In this document: positions 27,253 to 35,716 of the stretch, in pieces
How the letters are laid out: each line of letters begins with the position of its first letter
Numbering within the stretch: position 1 is the stretch's first letter
Assembly: GCF_000372825.1 (NCBI RefSeq)
Contig: NZ_KB910516.1
Span: 1,210,011-1,274,010 of the forward strand
DNA: 64,000 nt
Direction: 5' to 3'
Origin: Methylobacterium sp. 77
Lineage (GTDB): Bacteria > Pseudomonadota > Alphaproteobacteria > Rhizobiales > Beijerinckiaceae
Program-made: the position numbers and the translations under genes
Notes under the pieces: generated by a model
What the model was told of the DNA's origin: nothing
Seen by the model: the letters and a program-made list of their open reading frames with translations, nothing else
Databases searched by the model: none

Positions 27253-28170
27253 ATGCTGCGCGACAGGGTCGACCGGGCCGGCGACATGGCCATCTTCGTC
27301 GCCGTGGCGCAGGAGGGGAGCCTGTCGGCCGCCGCGCGCCGGTTCGGCCTGACGCCCTCCGCCGTGAGCCGGGTGGTGGCGCGGATCGAAGCCCGGCTCG
27401 GCGTCCGGCTCCTCGTTCGCACCACGCGCAGCCTGCGCCTCACCGCCGAGGGCGAGACCTACGGCCGGGCGGCGCGACGCATCCTCGCCGATCTCGACGA
27501 GACCGAAGCGCAGATCGCCGACCGGGGCTGTCCGCGCGGCCGGGTCCGCATCAGCGCCTCGATGGCCCATGGACGGCGGGTGGTGGTTCCCCTCATCGGC
27601 GATTTCGTCGCCCGCCATCCGGGGATCGTGGTGGAGATCGACCTCAGCGACGAGGTCGCCGACCTGCTCGGCGGCCGGGCCGACATCGCGATCCGGTTCG
27701 GCCCTTTGCCCGACAGCCCGCTCACCGCCCGGCGCCTCGGCGAGACCGGGCGGATGGTGGTGGCCGCGCCCGCCTATCTCGCCCGCGCCGGCATGCCGCG
27801 CGTGCCGGCCGACCTTGCCGGCCACAATTGCCTCGACTTCGACTTCCGCCGGATCGAGCCGGGCTGGCCGTTCCGCGAGGAGGGACGCGACCATCTCCTG
27901 GCGGTGCGGGGCAACGTCGCCGCCAACAATGGCGAGACCCTGGTGCAGCTCGCCGTTCAGGGCGTCGGCATCACCCGCGTCGGCACCTTCCACATCGCCG
28001 AGGATCTCGCCGCCGGCCGGCTCGTGCCGCTCCTGGAGGCGTATAATCCCCAGGACCGCGAGGCGATCCATGCGGTGTTCGTCGGCGGACCGGCCATGCC
28101 GGCCCGCATCCGCGTGCTGGTGGATTTCCTCGCCGAGCGAATGGGCCGAGACCCGGGAGCGGTGCCATGA
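27253..28170 (+). CDS. LysR-family transcriptional regulator
   Basis: This 305-residue regulator has an N-terminal winged helix (AVAQEGSLSAAARRFGLTPSAVSRVVARIEARLG, about residues 15-50; shown here as two joined halves of the usual LysR motif), followed by RTTRSLRLTAEG and a ligand-binding domain. It belongs to the DsdA/AaeR-like branch with a VRISASMAHGRRVVVP hinge. GGAGGC precedes the ATG. Divergent to the MFS exporter, and its stop overlaps the start of the CitE-like gene (ATGA), so it may serve both. Confidence 0.9.
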   Translation: MLRDRVDRAGDMAIFVAVAQEGSLSAAARRFGLTPSAVSRVVARIEARLGVRLLVRTTRSLRLTAEGETYGRAARRILADLDETEAQIADRGCPRGRVRISASMAHGRRVVVPLIGDFVARHPGIVVEIDLSDEVADLLGGRADIAIRFGPLPDSPLTARRLGETGRMVVAAPAYLARAGMPRVPADLAGHNCLDFDFRRIEPGWPFREEGRDHLLAVRGNVAANNGETLVQLAVQGVGITRVGTFHIAEDLAAGRLVPLLEAYNPQDREAIHAVFVGGPAMPARIRVLVDFLAERMGRDPGAVP

Positions 28171-28913
28171 GAGAATGGGCCGGTCCGGCTTTCCGCATCG
28201 GAGCATCGGAAAAGGCTGGCATGCGCGCGATCCTGATCGTTCCCGGAGAGGCGCGGGCCGTCGCGGCGGCCATGGCGAGCGGCGCGCAGGCGCTGATCGT
28301 GGATGTGACGGATCTCGCCCCCCCTGGTCTCCCCGCCAAGGGGCAGGAGGGTGCCCCCCTGCTCTACCTGCGCTCGCGCGATGTCGAGCGCGACCTTCCG
28401 GCGATGATGGAGGCGGCCCCGCACGGCATCGTCCTAACCCGTTGCGAGGGGGCCCGCGACGTCATGCGGCTCGGCGCACGGCTCGCCGTCGAGGAGGCGA
28501 TGCGGGGAATTCCCGATGGTGCGACCCGGATTCTCGCCCTCATCGAGACGGCGAAGGGTGCGCTCGCTTTGCCGACCCTCGTCGGATCGAGCGACCGTCT
28601 CGCCGGCATCGCCTGGGACGCCGAGGCGGCGAGGGCCGAGATCGCAGCGCCCGCCATTTATGGTCCTGACGGAGGACTGATCCCTCCCCTCGCCCAGATC
28701 CGCTCCCTGGTCCGGCTCACGGCGGCGGCGGCGGGAATCGACGCCATCGACACGGCATGCCCGCTCGGGGGCCCATCCGGGAGCCACCTCGCACGCGAGA
28801 TCGAGGCGGCGCGGAGGGACGGGTTCGCGGGAAAGCTCGTCCGCGACGCGGATCAGGTACGATCGGTCATGACAGGCGACGACCGCTCCCCGGCCTCGCT
28901 CACGGACGCCTGA
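28167..28913 (+). CDS. CitE-like aldolase/lyase family protein, degenerate
   Basis: This 248-residue protein resembles the HpcH/HpaI (CitE) TIM barrel. It opens ILIVPGEARAV and has ILALIETAKGALALP, which contains the metal-site Glu, and GIDAIDTACPLGG near the end. The usual FG-x-E-D metal-ligand block is replaced by IAWDAEAARAEI, so the canonical second acidic ligand seems lost. It may be inactive or act on a different substrate. The first ATG overlaps the LysR stop; an ATG 18 codons in (28221) starts nearer the family core. Confidence 0.65.
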   Translation: MREWAGPAFRIGASEKAGMRAILIVPGEARAVAAAMASGAQALIVDVTDLAPPGLPAKGQEGAPLLYLRSRDVERDLPAMMEAAPHGIVLTRCEGARDVMRLGARLAVEEAMRGIPDGATRILALIETAKGALALPTLVGSSDRLAGIAWDAEAARAEIAAPAIYGPDGGLIPPLAQIRSLVRLTAAAAGIDAIDTACPLGGPSGSHLAREIEAARRDGFAGKLVRDADQVRSVMTGDDRSPASLTDA

Positions 28914-28958
28914 CGCGTCGGCGGACGAGGTCGGGAGACGGGCGCGTCGAGGCTGGGC

Positions 28959-29441
28959 TCAGTCGGATTCGTCGCCATCCTCGTCCGCCGGCACGGAAGG
29001 AGCCTCGACGGGCGCAGGGGACCAGCGCTGCGTCTCGGGCGAGGCGACGTCGTGACTGACGGGGGTCGCCGTCGGGGCAGGAGCAACGGCGGGAGCGGCG
29101 CTCGCACCCCGATCCGCCATCATCATCGAGGCTCCCACCGAGATCAGGCCGGCGAGCGAGCGGAGTTCGTCGGGCTGGTGCGGATCGCGCGAGACCAGAG
29201 CGGCCTCGCGCTGGAGGCGCAGGTTGCAGGCCTTGGTCGGCAATCCGCCATCCGGGGTGCAGGCATCGTGACGGGCACAGGCCGCGTCGAGAGCGTCGAT
29301 GGGCGGAAGCGGGGCGTTGTTGCCGGGTCCGCAGTAATTGCCATGGATCAGCATGGTCGGCGGACGGGTCGTCGATTGTGCCAGGGCGGGGGTCGCGAGG
29401 CCGGCGACGAGCAGGAGCGGTGCGGCGAGTTTGAGCATCAT
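28959..29441 (-). CDS. Secreted phospholipase A2-like protein
   Basis: This 160-residue exported protein has a clear signal peptide (residues 1-21, ending ALAQ). The mature part carries YCGPGN (36-41) and DALDAACARHDACT (49-62). That is the phospholipase A2 pattern, with the His58-Asp59 catalytic pair between Cys55 and Cys61, and a further Cys72. The last 60 residues are Pro/Ala-rich and end acidic (DEDGDESD). It may hydrolyse phospholipids outside the cytoplasm. Family call is by motif only. Confidence 0.72.
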   Translation of the reverse strand: MMLKLAAPLLLVAGLATPALAQSTTRPPTMLIHGNYCGPGNNAPLPPIDALDAACARHDACTPDGGLPTKACNLRLQREAALVSRDPHQPDELRSLAGLISVGASMMMADRGASAAPAVAPAPTATPVSHDVASPETQRWSPAPVEAPSVPADEDGDESD

Positions 29442-29622
29442 GATGACTTGACCTGTGCGATCGCCCCCTCAGGCGGTACGCAGAAAGGGGCCTCCAAACG
29501 GCGGCTCGGGCCATTAAGGTTTCGGGCGCTGTCTTGGTTCCCTCTTTGGCACAGGCCAAGCCTCCACCACGTCTCCCCAAGGCCAAGCTTGGACCGCTCT
29601 CGGGATGCTCCCCGAGCCGAGG

Positions 29623-30234
29623 CTACTGACCAGCGCCGGACGGGCGCTTCAACTCGAAACGAGCCTCGTCGGTGACGCTGAAATAATCGAAATAGCCTCC
29701 GCGCAGGAGCGGATGCATGGCGCCGGTATCGACACGGCCATCCTTGATGAAGGCATCGTCGATATAGATCGACACGACCTGGCCGATCACCAGGAAGTGA
29801 CTAGCCTCGCTGCCGTCCAGCGGCGTCAGCGGCACGGTCTGGAGCCATCGGCATTCCAGCGCGGCGGGCGCCTCGGCCACGCGCGGCGGGCGGACCATGC
29901 GCGACGGCACCGGTGTCAGCCCGGCCGCCACGAACTCGCTGTCGCCGCGGGCCAGGGGCGCCGAGGTGGCGTTCATCGCGTCGCGCAGGCCGAACGTGGC
30001 GATGTTGCAGACGAACTCTCCGCCCTCCTCCGCGAAGGTCATCGCGTCCTTGCGGCCGGAGGAGGAGAACATCACCATGTCGGGGCCGCTGGCGACGGCG
30101 TTGAAGTACGAATAGGGGGAGAGGTTGACCTGGCCCGCCGTGTTCATCGCGCTGATCCAGCCGATGGGCCGCGGCGCCACCAGGGCCTTCAGCGGGTTGT
30201 GCGGCAGGGTGCGGTTCTCGGAATCGTAATGCAT
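29623..30234 (-). CDS. Flavin reductase-like FMN-binding protein
   Basis: This 203-residue protein of the flavin reductase/DIM6 split-barrel family has ALVAPRPIGWISAMNTAGQVNLSPYSYFNAV, the FMN-binding opening (given here as consecutive motif parts), then KDAMTFAEEGGEFVCNIAT. It probably binds FMN and acts as a reductase or oxygenase partner. It lies eight bases after the nitroreductase gene stop, on the same strand, so the two flavoproteins form a small operon. Confidence 0.85.
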   Translation of the reverse strand: MHYDSENRTLPHNPLKALVAPRPIGWISAMNTAGQVNLSPYSYFNAVASGPDMVMFSSSGRKDAMTFAEEGGEFVCNIATFGLRDAMNATSAPLARGDSEFVAAGLTPVPSRMVRPPRVAEAPAALECRWLQTVPLTPLDGSEASHFLVIGQVVSIYIDDAFIKDGRVDTGAMHPLLRGGYFDYFSVTDEARFELKRPSGAGQ

Positions 30235-30242
30235 GGCGCCGC

Positions 30243-30830
30243 TCAGATCCGTGTGACGATGTCGGAGAGGGTCGGTCTCGGGCGGTCGCTCGGAACCTCG
30301 CGAGCACGGCCGAGATGGATGAAGCCGGCCAGTTTCTCGCGCGGGTCGAGGCCGAGCGCGTCGAGGATGCGGCGGTCATAGGCGAACCACTCGGTCAGCC
30401 ACGCGGTCGCAAAGCCGGCGGCATTGGCCGCGACGACGAGATTCATGCACACGGCGCCGGCCGAGAGCATCTGCTCCCATTCCGGAATCTTGACATGCGG
30501 CCCGGCGCTCGAGACCACGGCCACCACCAGGGGAGCGTGGGCGAGGCGGTGGCGCTCCAGGTCGAGACGCTTGGCGTCGGCCTCCGGATTGTCGGCGGCA
30601 TAGGCCTCGGCGATGGTGTCGCCGACGCGGAGGCGAGCATCGCCTTCGATCACCAGGAAACGCCAGGGGCTGAGCTTGCCGTGGTCGGGCACGCGGGAGG
30701 CGATGGTGAGGATCGCCTCGAGCTCCTCGGCGCTCGGGCCGGGCCCGTCGAGGTTGATCGGCGGGACGGAACGGCGGACGCGCAGGAGTTCGAGGGTGTC
30801 GTTCCGGGATATGTCGGATGTGCTGTCCAT
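30243..30830 (-). CDS. Nitroreductase, YdjA type
   Basis: This 195-residue FMN nitroreductase carries the LRVRRSVPPINLDGPGP opening, SRVPDHGKLSPWRFLVIEG and GAVCMNLVVAANAAGFATAW, matching the YdjA subgroup. It should reduce nitro or enone compounds with NAD(P)H. It does not look like RutE, whose N-terminus is quite different, so it is unlikely to fill the missing rutE role. Followed closely by a flavin reductase-like gene. Confidence 0.87.
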   Translation of the reverse strand: MDSTSDISRNDTLELLRVRRSVPPINLDGPGPSAEELEAILTIASRVPDHGKLSPWRFLVIEGDARLRVGDTIAEAYAADNPEADAKRLDLERHRLAHAPLVVAVVSSAGPHVKIPEWEQMLSAGAVCMNLVVAANAAGFATAWLTEWFAYDRRILDALGLDPREKLAGFIHLGRAREVPSDRPRPTLSDIVTRI

Positions 30831-31078
30831 GGAACCTGTTCGGCGCGAATGAGGGAATGAGGGAGTCGCCGCCCGGCCAGCGAGCGGCTATTCCGATGCA
30901 AAGGGCTTCGAGCTCGGAGGGTGTCGGCCTTGGAGCCGCCACGGTCCGGCGCCAAAGCGGGAAGCAGCTTTCGGCAGGGGCCTGTCGATCACGAAGACAT
31001 GGCGTGCGGTCCGCACCTTGGCAATCGCCGACGTGCATGACGGACCCGCGCATGACGGACCCGCGAAGGAGACGGCGG

Positions 31079-31996
31079 ATGAGACCGGTGATGCGCACGC
31101 TCGCGGTGACGGGAGCCGTGCTGGTGGCGGCGTTGCCGGCGCGGGCACAGGACCGCGATCCGTTCGGCGGCCGCAACGGGCCGGGCCTGCCGACCCCGTC
31201 GATCGTCGGGCCGCAATTGCCGAGCCCGCCCATCGAGGGCGAGGCCCCGCTCGCCCTCACCGCCCTGTTCGCGGGCAGCGACCAGCCGGTGCGATCGGGC
31301 CTCGCCTGGCGCATCTACGAGGACCGGTCCGACGGGGTGCGGCCGAACATCGTCGCCCGCTCCGACGCGGCGGACCCGCGCTTCACCCTGGCGCCGGGCG
31401 CCTATGTCGCCACGGTGACCTATGGGTTCGCCAGTGCCTCGAAGCGCATCACAATGGCCGGGACGGCGCTGAGCGAGCGCCTGACGATCACAGCAGGGGC
31501 GCTCAAGCTCTCGGGCGCCATCGGTGACATGAAGATCGCCCCGGCCGACCTCGCCTTCTCGGTCTTCGTGCCCATCGGCACCAATTCGGAGGGGCGTCTC
31601 GTCCGCAGCGGCGTCAAGGCGGGCGAGCTGATCCGCCTGCCGGAGGGGACCTATCACGTAGTCTCGACCTACGGGGAATCGAACGCGATCCAGCGCGCGG
31701 ACCTGAAGGTGGAGAACGGCAAGGTCACCGACGCGACCCTCAACCACCGGGCCGCCACCGTGACGCTCAAGCTCGTGGCCGCGCCCGGCGCCGAGGCCTT
31801 CGCCGGCACCGCCTTCAGCGTGCTGACGCCGGGCGGCGACACCATCCGAGAGGCGATCGGCGCCTTTCCACAGGTGACCCTGGCGGAGGGCGACTACGTC
31901 CTCATCGCCCGCCATGACGGGCAGGTCTACACCCGCGAGTTTAAGGTGGAGAGCGGGATGGACCGCGACATCGAGGTGGTGGCGAAAGCCTCGTGA
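31079..31996 (+). CDS. Exported protein of unknown function
   Basis: This 305-residue protein has a signal peptide (MRPVMRTLAVTGAVLVAALPARA). The mature part is beta-rich with repeated units that each contain a glycine-bounded YVATVTYG or YHVVSTYG or YVLIARHDG strand, at about residues 105, 200 and 275. This suggests three related Ig/carboxypeptidase-regulatory-like modules. AAGGAG lies seven bases before the ATG. It overlaps the next gene by GTGA. Function unknown; probably periplasmic. Confidence 0.78.
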   Translation: MRPVMRTLAVTGAVLVAALPARAQDRDPFGGRNGPGLPTPSIVGPQLPSPPIEGEAPLALTALFAGSDQPVRSGLAWRIYEDRSDGVRPNIVARSDAADPRFTLAPGAYVATVTYGFASASKRITMAGTALSERLTITAGALKLSGAIGDMKIAPADLAFSVFVPIGTNSEGRLVRSGVKAGELIRLPEGTYHVVSTYGESNAIQRADLKVENGKVTDATLNHRAATVTLKLVAAPGAEAFAGTAFSVLTPGGDTIREAIGAFPQVTLAEGDYVLIARHDGQVYTREFKVESGMDRDIEVVAKAS

Positions 31997-32376
31997 TCCG
32001 AGCCGCCTGCCTCGCCCTCGCCGTTCTCGCCGCCCTCCCCGCCATGGCGCAGACGGTCACCGACGGGTCCGACGCCGCGATCGGACCTGAGGTCTCCGTC
32101 GCGGTGACGGCGTTGGTGGGCAAAGGGCTCAAGAGCCCGGCCGACGCGCGCTATTCCCGGCTGCGGCGGGGCAAGGCGGGTGCCGTCTGCGGCGAGGTCG
32201 ACGTCACCAACCGGATGGGCGCCCATGTCGGTCCGCGCGCCTTCGTCGCCGATCCGGGATCGGGTTTCTCCGGGATCATGCCGGATGCGGCCGAAATCCG
32301 GCACCCGTCGAGCATGGCGCAGTATCAGGGTTTCCAGCGGACCCTGGCGCTCCTCGCGGCCAATTGCGACGGGTGA
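31993..32376 (+). CDS. Small exported protein of unknown function
   Basis: This 127-residue protein has a signal peptide (VIRAACLALAVLAALPAMAQ). The mature sequence includes a KSPADARYSRLRRGKAGAVC segment and a CGEVDVTNRMGAHVGPR segment, a pattern I have seen in short alphaproteobacterial periplasmic proteins without a known function. Two cysteines could form a disulfide. Start is GTG, coupled to the preceding exported protein. Confidence 0.7.
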   Translation: MIRAACLALAVLAALPAMAQTVTDGSDAAIGPEVSVAVTALVGKGLKSPADARYSRLRRGKAGAVCGEVDVTNRMGAHVGPRAFVADPGSGFSGIMPDAAEIRHPSSMAQYQGFQRTLALLAANCDG

Positions 32377-32467
32377 GCCTCGTATCCCCCCTCCCTGCCC
32401 CCGGCTCGTCGCCAGCGTCAGGGAGGTCCGTCGGACCACGATGCATCGCCCCGATCGCGGTCCGGCA

Positions 32468-33682
32468 TCAGCCCCCGAGAACCGCGAAGCCCGCTCCGGC
32501 GGCGGCCATGATCGTGACGACGATCCAGGGCGGGACCGCCCCGATCGTCAGGAGCAGGAACGCACCGGCGGCGAGGGCGAAGTCGCGCGGGCCGGACACC
32601 GCGCCGGTCCAGAGCGGATCGTAGAGCGCGGCGGCGAGAATCCCGACCACCGCCGCGTTGGCCCCCCGCATGGCCGCCTGCGCCACGGGTTTCGCGCGGA
32701 ACGCCTCCCAGAACGGCAGCGCTCCGTAGACCAGGAGCAAGCCCGGCAGGAAGATCGCGACGAGGGCGATGGTGGCCCCCGCGACGCCGTTCGGCTCCGG
32801 CCCGAGCACGGCGCCGAGATAGGCGGCAAAGGTGAAGAGCGGCCCCGGCACGGCCTGGGCCGCACCGTAGCCGGCGAGGAACGCATCCGCCCCGACCCAG
32901 CCGGTCTCGACGATGGCGGCGCGCAGGAGCGGCAGGACCACGTGTCCCCCGCCGAAGACGAGGGCGCCCGCGCGGTAGAACGCATCGAACACGGCGAGTC
33001 CCGGCGAAGCCAGGACCCCGGTCAGGAGCGGCGGCAGGATCAGGAGCAGGCCGAACAGGAGGAGAGCGGCACGTCCGGCACGGCGCGAGACCGGAATGTG
33101 CATCGGCACGCCCGCCGTCCCGGCCGCTCCCCGGCACAGGACGAGACCGGCCAAGGCTCCGACCGCGATGGCGGCGACCTGCCCCAGCGATCCGGCGAGC
33201 GCCGTGACGAGGCAGAGGGCGGAAAAGGCGATGGACGCGCGCACGGCATCGGGGGCGAGGCTGCGGCCCATGCCCCAGACCGCCTGCGCCACCACCGCCA
33301 CGGCGACGAGTTTCAGGCCGTGGAGGATGCCGACGCCCAAGCTCCCGCCGAGGGCGCCGGCGCTGCCCGCGAAGGCGAGGAGCAGGAGCGCCGAGGGCAG
33401 GGTGAAGCCGGCCCAGGCCGTCAGCCCCCCGGCCAATCCCCCTCCCCGCATCAGGCCGAGGGAGAACCCGACCTGGCTCGAGGCCGGCCCCGGCAGGAAC
33501 TGGCACAGGGCCACCAGATCGGCATAGGCCGCCTCGTCGAGCCAGCGCCGGCGATGCACGAACTCATCGCGAAAATAGCCGAGATGGGCGATCGGGCCGC
33601 CGAAGGCGGTGAGCCCGAGCTTGAGGAAGGCGAGGAAGATCTCCGAGAGGGAACCCTCGCGGGCGGACGGGGGTGTCGTCAC
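32468..33682 (-). CDS. chrA: Chromate transporter ChrA
   Basis: This 404-residue two-domain CHR-family membrane protein has FLKLGLTAFGGPIAHLGYFRDEF in the first half (consecutive family motif) and GALVFGGGHVVLPLLR in the second, each followed by a QFLPGPASSQ or AAQAVPGPLFTF motif. It pumps chromate out of the cell, probably as a sulfate mimic. It stands alone between the exported proteins and the urease operon. Confidence 0.93.
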   Translation of the reverse strand: MTTPPSAREGSLSEIFLAFLKLGLTAFGGPIAHLGYFRDEFVHRRRWLDEAAYADLVALCQFLPGPASSQVGFSLGLMRGGGLAGGLTAWAGFTLPSALLLLAFAGSAGALGGSLGVGILHGLKLVAVAVVAQAVWGMGRSLAPDAVRASIAFSALCLVTALAGSLGQVAAIAVGALAGLVLCRGAAGTAGVPMHIPVSRRAGRAALLLFGLLLILPPLLTGVLASPGLAVFDAFYRAGALVFGGGHVVLPLLRAAIVETGWVGADAFLAGYGAAQAVPGPLFTFAAYLGAVLGPEPNGVAGATIALVAIFLPGLLLVYGALPFWEAFRAKPVAQAAMRGANAAVVGILAAALYDPLWTGAVSGPRDFALAAGAFLLLTIGAVPPWIVVTIMAAAGAGFAVLGG

Positions 33683-33743
33683 GGTGGAGGACCTCGAGGG
33701 GACGGACGCGGATTCGCTCTCGCCACGTCCTCCTAGCCGAATT

Positions 33744-33781
33744 CCTCATCCCGAGCTGCGCTCCGGCGCTTCGGGACGAGG
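33744..33781. repeat. Inverted repeat, REP-like
   Basis: CCTCATCCCGAGC and GCTTCGGGACGAGG are nearly complementary around an 11-base G/C-rich spacer. It lies between the ureG stop and chrA start. The sequence style matches the outer arms of the larger repeat at 43996-44109. It may also end the urease transcript. Confidence 0.55.
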
Positions 33782-33805
33782 GTGAACGGAATAGGAGGTG
33801 GCGCC

Positions 33806-34420
33806 CTACCCCAGCCCGCCGGCCTCGACGATGAAGCGGGCGACCGTGTCCGCGCCGTGTCCCTCGCGCAGGGACGAGAACACGTAGGGCCGCGTGCCCC
33901 GCATGCGCCGGGTATCCGCTTCCATCACCCCGAGATCGGCGCCGACCATGGGGGCGAGGTCGGTCTTGTTGACGATGAGGAGATCGGAGCGGGTGATGCC
34001 GGGGCCGCCCTTGCGCGGGATCTTCTCGCCGCCGGCGACGTCGATGACGTAGAGGGTGAGGTCGGCGAGCTCCGGCGAGAAGGTCGCGGCGAGGTTGTCG
34101 CCGCCGGATTCGATCAGGATCAGGTCGAGCTTCGGGAAGCGGCGCCGCATCTCGGCCACCGCCGCGAGGTTGATCGAGGCATCCTCGCGGATCGCCGTAT
34201 GCGGGCAGCCCCCGGTCTCGACGCCCATGATCCGCTCCTCGGGCAGCGCCCCGGCCACGGTGAGGATGCGGGCATCCTCCTTGGTGTAGATGTCGTTGGT
34301 GATGGCGCAGATCTCGTAGGTGTCGCGAAACCGCTTGCACAGCTGCTCCATCAGGGCGGTCTTGCCGGAGCCGACCGGGCCGCCGATGCCGACGCGAAGC
34401 GGGCCGTTGGGTGAGGTCAT
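33806..34420 (-). CDS. ureG: Urease accessory GTPase UreG
   Basis: This 204-residue GTPase delivers nickel to the urease active site. P-loop GPVGSGKT is at 14-21, followed by [12 protein letters not shown] and the nickel-binding CPH in [18 protein letters not shown]. It is the last gene of the urease operon, eleven bases after ureF. Length normal. Confidence 0.97.
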   Translation of the reverse strand: MTSPNGPLRVGIGGPVGSGKTALMEQLCKRFRDTYEICAITNDIYTKEDARILTVAGALPEERIMGVETGGCPHTAIREDASINLAAVAEMRRRFPKLDLILIESGGDNLAATFSPELADLTLYVIDVAGGEKIPRKGGPGITRSDLLIVNKTDLAPMVGADLGVMEADTRRMRGTRPYVFSSLREGHGADTVARFIVEAGGLG

Positions 34421-34431
34421 AACGGGGTCTT

Positions 34432-35106
34432 TCACGAGCGGAAGATGCGGGAATACTGGGTCTCGTGCCGGGCCGAGCCGAGGTCGAGGCGCAACGTCGC
34501 GCTGCCGATATCCTCGAGGCTCGAGCCCGGGATGGTCGCGGCGAGAGCCGCCACATGCGGGGTGAGCGCCGCGATCACCCGCGTGCCGGCGCTCTGGCCG
34601 ATCGGCGCGCAGCGCAGGGCCGCCGAGACGAGGTTCTGCAGGAAGGCGAGGCCGAACCCGGCCAGCACCGGGGGCAGCGCCATCCGATGCGCACCGGCCG
34701 AGAGCCCGACCGCCACCGGATAGGCGACGGCGCCGGGGAGTGCCTCGCTCAACCGGTCGAGTTCCGGCACTCCCCAGGCGGCGCGGGTGGCGTCGAGGAA
34801 GCTGCGGCCCTGCTGGGTCGTCTCGAGATGGAGTTCGCGGGTGGGCGCCAGGGCGACGGCGAGGTCGTTGATCGCGGCCAATCCCGGCGCATCGCCCTCT
34901 ATGGCAGCCCAGTGGGCATGGGCTGCGAGGATCAGGTCGTTGCGGAGAGCACCCCGTTCGAGCACGTCGCCGAGCCAATCCGTCAGGGATTCCTCGTTCG
35001 CGACATCGCCGCATTCCACCGCCCATTCGAGCCCGTGCGAATAGGCATAGGCCCCGACCGGATAGCCCGGCGAGAGCCAGGCCATGAGACGGACGGTCTC
35101 GATCAT
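34432..35106 (-). CDS. ureF: Urease accessory protein UreF
   Basis: This 224-residue helical protein is part of the UreD-UreF-UreG complex that assembles the nickel centre of urease. [21 protein letters not shown] is the family opening (its run is split by variable residues in other species), and [17 protein letters not shown] lies near the end. The start at MIETVRL is 46 bases after ureE. Confidence 0.95.
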   Translation of the reverse strand: MIETVRLMAWLSPGYPVGAYAYSHGLEWAVECGDVANEESLTDWLGDVLERGALRNDLILAAHAHWAAIEGDAPGLAAINDLAVALAPTRELHLETTQQGRSFLDATRAAWGVPELDRLSEALPGAVAYPVAVGLSAGAHRMALPPVLAGFGLAFLQNLVSAALRCAPIGQSAGTRVIAALTPHVAALAATIPGSSLEDIGSATLRLDLGSARHETQYSRIFRS

Positions 35107-35152
35107 CGAGGGGTCGCCCCCCGGCGAATGAGCCCAGCTGAGAGGAGCGGCC

Positions 35153-35659
35153 TCATCCGGCGGCCGCGTCGTGGGTATGCGGATGCGCGTGATCGTGGGC
35201 ATGCCCATGATGGTGGTGCCCGGCGGCATCGCCGGCATAGGCGCCGCCCTCGGGGCGGAACGGGCGCTCCACCGGTTCGGCGCTGCCGCCCAAGCCGCGC
35301 ACCATCTCGGCGAGCACGTGGTCGTCGGCGATGAAGACCGCATCCACGCCGATCTCGGCCGGGATGTGCCGGTTGCCGATGTGCCAGATCAGCCGTTTGA
35401 GGGCGAGGTCGTCGGCGGCGCGGATCTCCAGCAGGCGCTCCGGCGCGGCCTCGACCCAGACGAGGCGTCCGTCCTGCAGCACCAAAGCATCGCCGTCGTC
35501 GAGCACCGTCGGCTCGGGGAGGTCGAGCAGGAAGGCCAGGCCGCCGACCCCGCGCATGGCCATGCGCCGGCGGTGCCGGTCGCCATGGTCGAGGACGATG
35601 CGGTCGACGATGTCGCCGGACAGGCTATCGCGGCGCAGGATTCGGGTGGCGCGGATCAT
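35153..35659 (-). CDS. ureE: Urease accessory nickel chaperone UreE
   Basis: This 168-residue protein binds nickel and passes it to urease. The N-terminal peptide-binding domain is followed by a metal domain with an [13 protein letters not shown] motif (conserved His near residue 98). The C-terminus has a metal-rich tail with ten His within residues 148-163 ([18 protein letters not shown]), longer than average. Sits between ureC and ureF. Confidence 0.96.
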   Translation of the reverse strand: MIRATRILRRDSLSGDIVDRIVLDHGDRHRRRMAMRGVGGLAFLLDLPEPTVLDDGDALVLQDGRLVWVEAAPERLLEIRAADDLALKRLIWHIGNRHIPAEIGVDAVFIADDHVLAEMVRGLGGSAEPVERPFRPEGGAYAGDAAGHHHHGHAHDHAHPHTHDAAAG

Positions 35660-35716
35660 GAGGTCAGGAGCGGTCCAGCAGGTCGGGTTCCGAGGGCATG
35701 AAGCCGGGATCCTACC

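Noticed and set aside
30243..30830. Nitroreductase as a possible RutE
   Set aside because: Its N-terminus and motifs match the YdjA group; RutE has a different opening, and the gene lies 11 kb away from rut with no RutR box.
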